The notes under the pieces: generated by a model
Database searches by the model: none
Seen by the model: only the letters and a program-made list of their open reading frames with translations
Told to the model about the DNA's origin: nothing
Shown here: positions 5,256-7,844 of the stretch, piece by piece
Numbering within the stretch: the first letter of the stretch is position 1
Layout of the letters: every line of letters starts with the position of its first letter
Program-made: the position numbers and the translations under genes
Assembly (NCBI GenBank): GCA_016714785.1
Contig: JADKCC010000044.1
Coordinates: forward strand, 1 to 7,844
Direction of reading: 5' to 3'
Origin: Saprospiraceae bacterium
GTDB taxonomy: Bacteria; Bacteroidota; Bacteroidia; Chitinophagales; Saprospiraceae
Length of the DNA stretch: 7,844 nt

Positions 5256-7844
5256 GTGCTTAGATTTTTATTCATGATTTGGCTGGTGGTTATCACGCAA
5301 CAAATGTTGGCACAGTCGCCTCATGGTAAAAATTTTGCTATTGACTGTGCTACCTGTCATCACCCTGAAAACTGGAGCTACCAACAAAATAAAGCTACCT
5401 TCAGCCACGATAGTACCGCTTTCCCATTGGTAGGACAACATAAAGATTTAGATTGTAGATCTTGCCATCAAACATTGGCCTTTGACCAAGCCCAAAGTAA
5501 TTGCGTCTCCTGTCATTCCGATATCCATCAACAGACGGTAGGCAATGATTGTGCAAGATGCCATACGCCGCAGTCATGGATCGTAGAGGATGTCACTCAA
5601 ATGCACGAAAATGTAGCTTTCCCGCTAATGGGTGTGCATGCCAATATCAACTGCAATGATTGTCACCAAAGCGAGACAAATGTGCGATTTTCACCCACCG
5701 GTGTGACTTGTATAGACTGCCACAGAGCGGATTATGTCAATACTAAAAAGCCAGATCACGTAAAAAATAACTTCAGTAATGACTGCGCTATGTGCCATGG
5801 TCTAAATGGCTCTGCTTGGAGTACTGAAATAATAGATCACTCGTTCTTCCCATTGGAGCAAGGCCATAAAATAGATGACTGTAAAGCTTGCCATTTAGCT
5901 GAAGATTATTCCATCATTTCGGCAGAGTGTATTAGTTGCCATCAGAACGACTTCAATGGGACTCAAAATCCAAACCATGCGATGTCAGGATTTTCTAATA
6001 ATTGTATAGAATGTCATACCATTTCGCCTAGTTGGAAACCTGTCACTTTTACAGATCACGACGGTCGATTTTTCCTATTTACTCAGGCAAACACAAAGGC
6101 GTATGGACCGACTGTGTAGAATGTCATACCAACACGAATGATTTTTCATCATTTACATGTGTCGGTTGCCATAAAAATCCTGAGACAGATGATGTGCATA
6201 ACGGCATTTCAGGTTATTCCTACACGGACAATGCTTGTTTGGGTTGTCACCCTACGGGAGATGCCGATATGGCCTTCGATCATAATAGTACGAATTTCCC
6301 TTTGACAGGTACATAGTATGACTGATTGTATAGCATGTCATGCTTAGGTATCAAGGTACTTCTGTCTGCGTTGATTGTCATACCATAGACTTGAATGGTA
6401 CGCTCAATCCAAATCACACAAGTTTGGGTATATCAACAGATTGTAAATCTTGCCATACGACTGATCCTTACTTCGGAGTCCTGCGACTTTGTTGACCACA
6501 ATAGTTATTATGCGCTCAATGGAGCCCATGCCGATAGGCCAATGACTGTATTAATTGTCACAATGGAGATTACAATAATACGCCTAATACATGTTATGGA
6601 TGTCATAATGCTGACTACAGCGATGCGAAAAAACCAGAATCATACACTTAATAATTTTGCGCAAGACTGTACGACTTGTCACTCCGAAAATGTTTGGCAA
6701 CCATCTACTTTCAATCATGATGGTCTTTATTTCCCAAATCTTCAGTGGCAAACACAATGGCCAATGGTCTGAATGCATCGACTGCCATACTACAGTAAGT
6801 GATTTTACGCAATTTACCTGTCTAAAGGGTTGCCACAACAACCCCTGAGACCAATGATGTACACCAAGGCGTTGGAAGCTATAGCTATACCGACAATGCT
6901 TGCTTGGCTTGTCATCCTACGGGCGATGCAGACAATGTCTTTGACCAGACGATGACTGCATTCCCATTGACAGGTGCGCATAGGATGACCGATTGTGTTG
7001 CATGTCATACATCAGGCTATCAAGGTACTTCTACTGTCTGCGTTGATTGCCATACCATAGATTTCAATGGTACGCTCAATCCTAATCATACAAGTTTGGG
7101 TATATCTACAGATTGTAAGTCATGCCACACGACTGATCCCGGTTGGAGTCCTGCGACTTTTGCTGATCACAATAGTTATTATGCACTCAACGGAGCTCAT
7201 GCTTTGATAGCCAATGATTGTGCCGCTTGTCACAATGGTTCGCATAACAATACGCCAAATACACGCAATCGAGGTCATAATTCGATTATAACGCGACGAC
7301 CCAATCCCAATCACGTTCAACTTCTATTCCTGCAGATTGTGCCACTTGCCATTCAGAAATGTATGGACGCCATCTACTTTGATCATGATGGCATGTATTT
7401 TCCAATCAACAGTGGAAAACATTTATGTGTGGAACGAACGTAGAATGTCACAGCACACCTTGACAATGGGAGAGTTTATATGTATAACGCCATTATCAAA
7501 ATCCGAAACTAAGGAGCAACACAATGGAGTAGGAGTGGTATGCTTATCTGTCCCCGCGTGTTTGCTGGTCATCCCACAGGTGATGCAGACTTGATTTTTG
7601 ATCATATTACTACGGCATTTCCTCTGACTGGCGCATAATATTCACGGATTGTCCGCAATGTCATGCAGCTGGATTTGCGGGCACATCACTTGCTATAAGT
7701 CAGTTGTCAGTACGGCTGATTTTAACCAATCTATCAATCCAAATCACACACAAACTCAATCTGACGACAGACTGTACCGTACGCCATACCACAGCACCGG
7801 GCTGGAGTCCGGCTATTTTTCCATCGCACAATGAGTTTTACATG
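5256..7844 (+). CDS. Large secreted multihaem c-type cytochrome, frame disrupted, 3' end missing
   Basis: Electron-transfer protein binding many c-type haems through CxxCH. The N-terminus (LRFLFMIWLVVITQQMLAQ) is a signal peptide, so the protein is exported to the periplasm or surface. Start is GTG 5256, chosen for its basic n-region; ATG 5274 is possible, and an indel may hide an ATG just upstream. Ten CxxCH lie in the first open stretch (5346, 5454, 5502, 5550, 5652, 5709, 5784, 5880, 5928, 6003). Others start at 6113, 6158, 6236, 6327, 6367, 6442, 6547, 6592, 6668, 6774, 6901, 6994, 7039, 7114, 7219, 7338 and 7650, with a CX3CH at 6819. Damaged sites lie near 7264, 7437, 7481, 7559, 7691 and 7773. 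Frame changes fall near 6074 (lost C), 6307, 6345, 6465-6495, 6530, 6745, 6845 and repeatedly after 7260. Recurrent three-haem modules read FPLxGxH, DCxxCH, CxxCH, NPNH, DCxxCH, W.P.TF. The redox partner is unknown; no assembly genes are visible. Confidence 0.85.
6113..7844 (+). repeat. Tandem nine-haem repeat units inside the cytochrome gene
   Basis: Three successive copies begin at about 6113, 6774 and 7437, the last cut by the window end. Corresponding motifs are spaced 656 to 672 bases apart (for example 6236, 6901, 7559, and 6327, 6994, 7650). Each full unit has nine haem sites and the landmarks PTGDAD, FPLTGA, FNGTLNPNH, GISTDCKSCH, PATF.DHNSYYALNGAHA and NNTPNT. Units 1 and 2 are close at nucleotide level, with long shared runs around 6367-6462 and 7039-7134. 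Unit 3 is more diverged and carries most of the damaged motifs. Confidence 0.75.

Noticed and set aside
6584..7605. Several reverse-strand open frames opposite the cytochrome repeats
   Set aside because: They are the complement of the haem repeats and recur with the repeat period, as expected of shadows.
6113..7844. CRISPR-like array from regularly spaced similar sequences
   Set aside because: The period is about 660 bases and the repeats encode protein; no short direct repeats with unique spacers of equal length are present.

Overview
The window reads as accessory DNA from an AT-rich environmental bacterium, most likely Bacteroidota. The evidence for that is a Bacteroidota-style REP-associated transposase, a TAnnTTTG promoter element, a lipoprotein with a CHEE start to its mature part, Shine-Dalgarno-poor starts and a repetitive multihaem cytochrome. 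All supported genes lie on the + strand. Almost every gene can be read as a full family member only by changing frame one or more times, usually at short homopolymers. I think much of this is uncorrected sequencing error, getting worse toward the right end, rather than independent decay of every gene. Types marked 'pseudogene' therefore mean 'frame disrupted as given'.

Left part (1-1906): a short C-terminal remnant resembling a tyrosine recombinase, a scrap of a REP-associated transposase, a gene-free stretch, then two closely spaced frame-disrupted genes: a CPBP-family (Abi/CAAX protease-like) membrane protein and a small cupin.

Middle part (1850-5100): short genes of unknown function, all in one direction, separated by TAAC...GTTA elements with inner dyads. 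The elements differ in sequence, start within about 15 bases of the preceding stop (or overlap it) and end shortly before the next start. This is the layout of integron gene cassettes with attC sites and no visible integron integrase nearby (a CALIN-like array). A complete RAYT transposase unit (1937-2641), bounded by inverted REP-like palindromes, sits in the first of these intervals. The cassette genes are a 178-residue unknown, a roughly 230-residue lipoprotein and a 246-residue unknown.

Right part (5256-7844): one large secreted multihaem c-type cytochrome gene, frame-disrupted and running off the window. It has 27 canonical CxxCH motifs, one CX3CH and six damaged sites, so about 34 haem sites are visible. 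From about 6113 it consists of tandem units of about 220 residues carrying nine haem sites each. This part looks visibly richer in GC than the cassette region.
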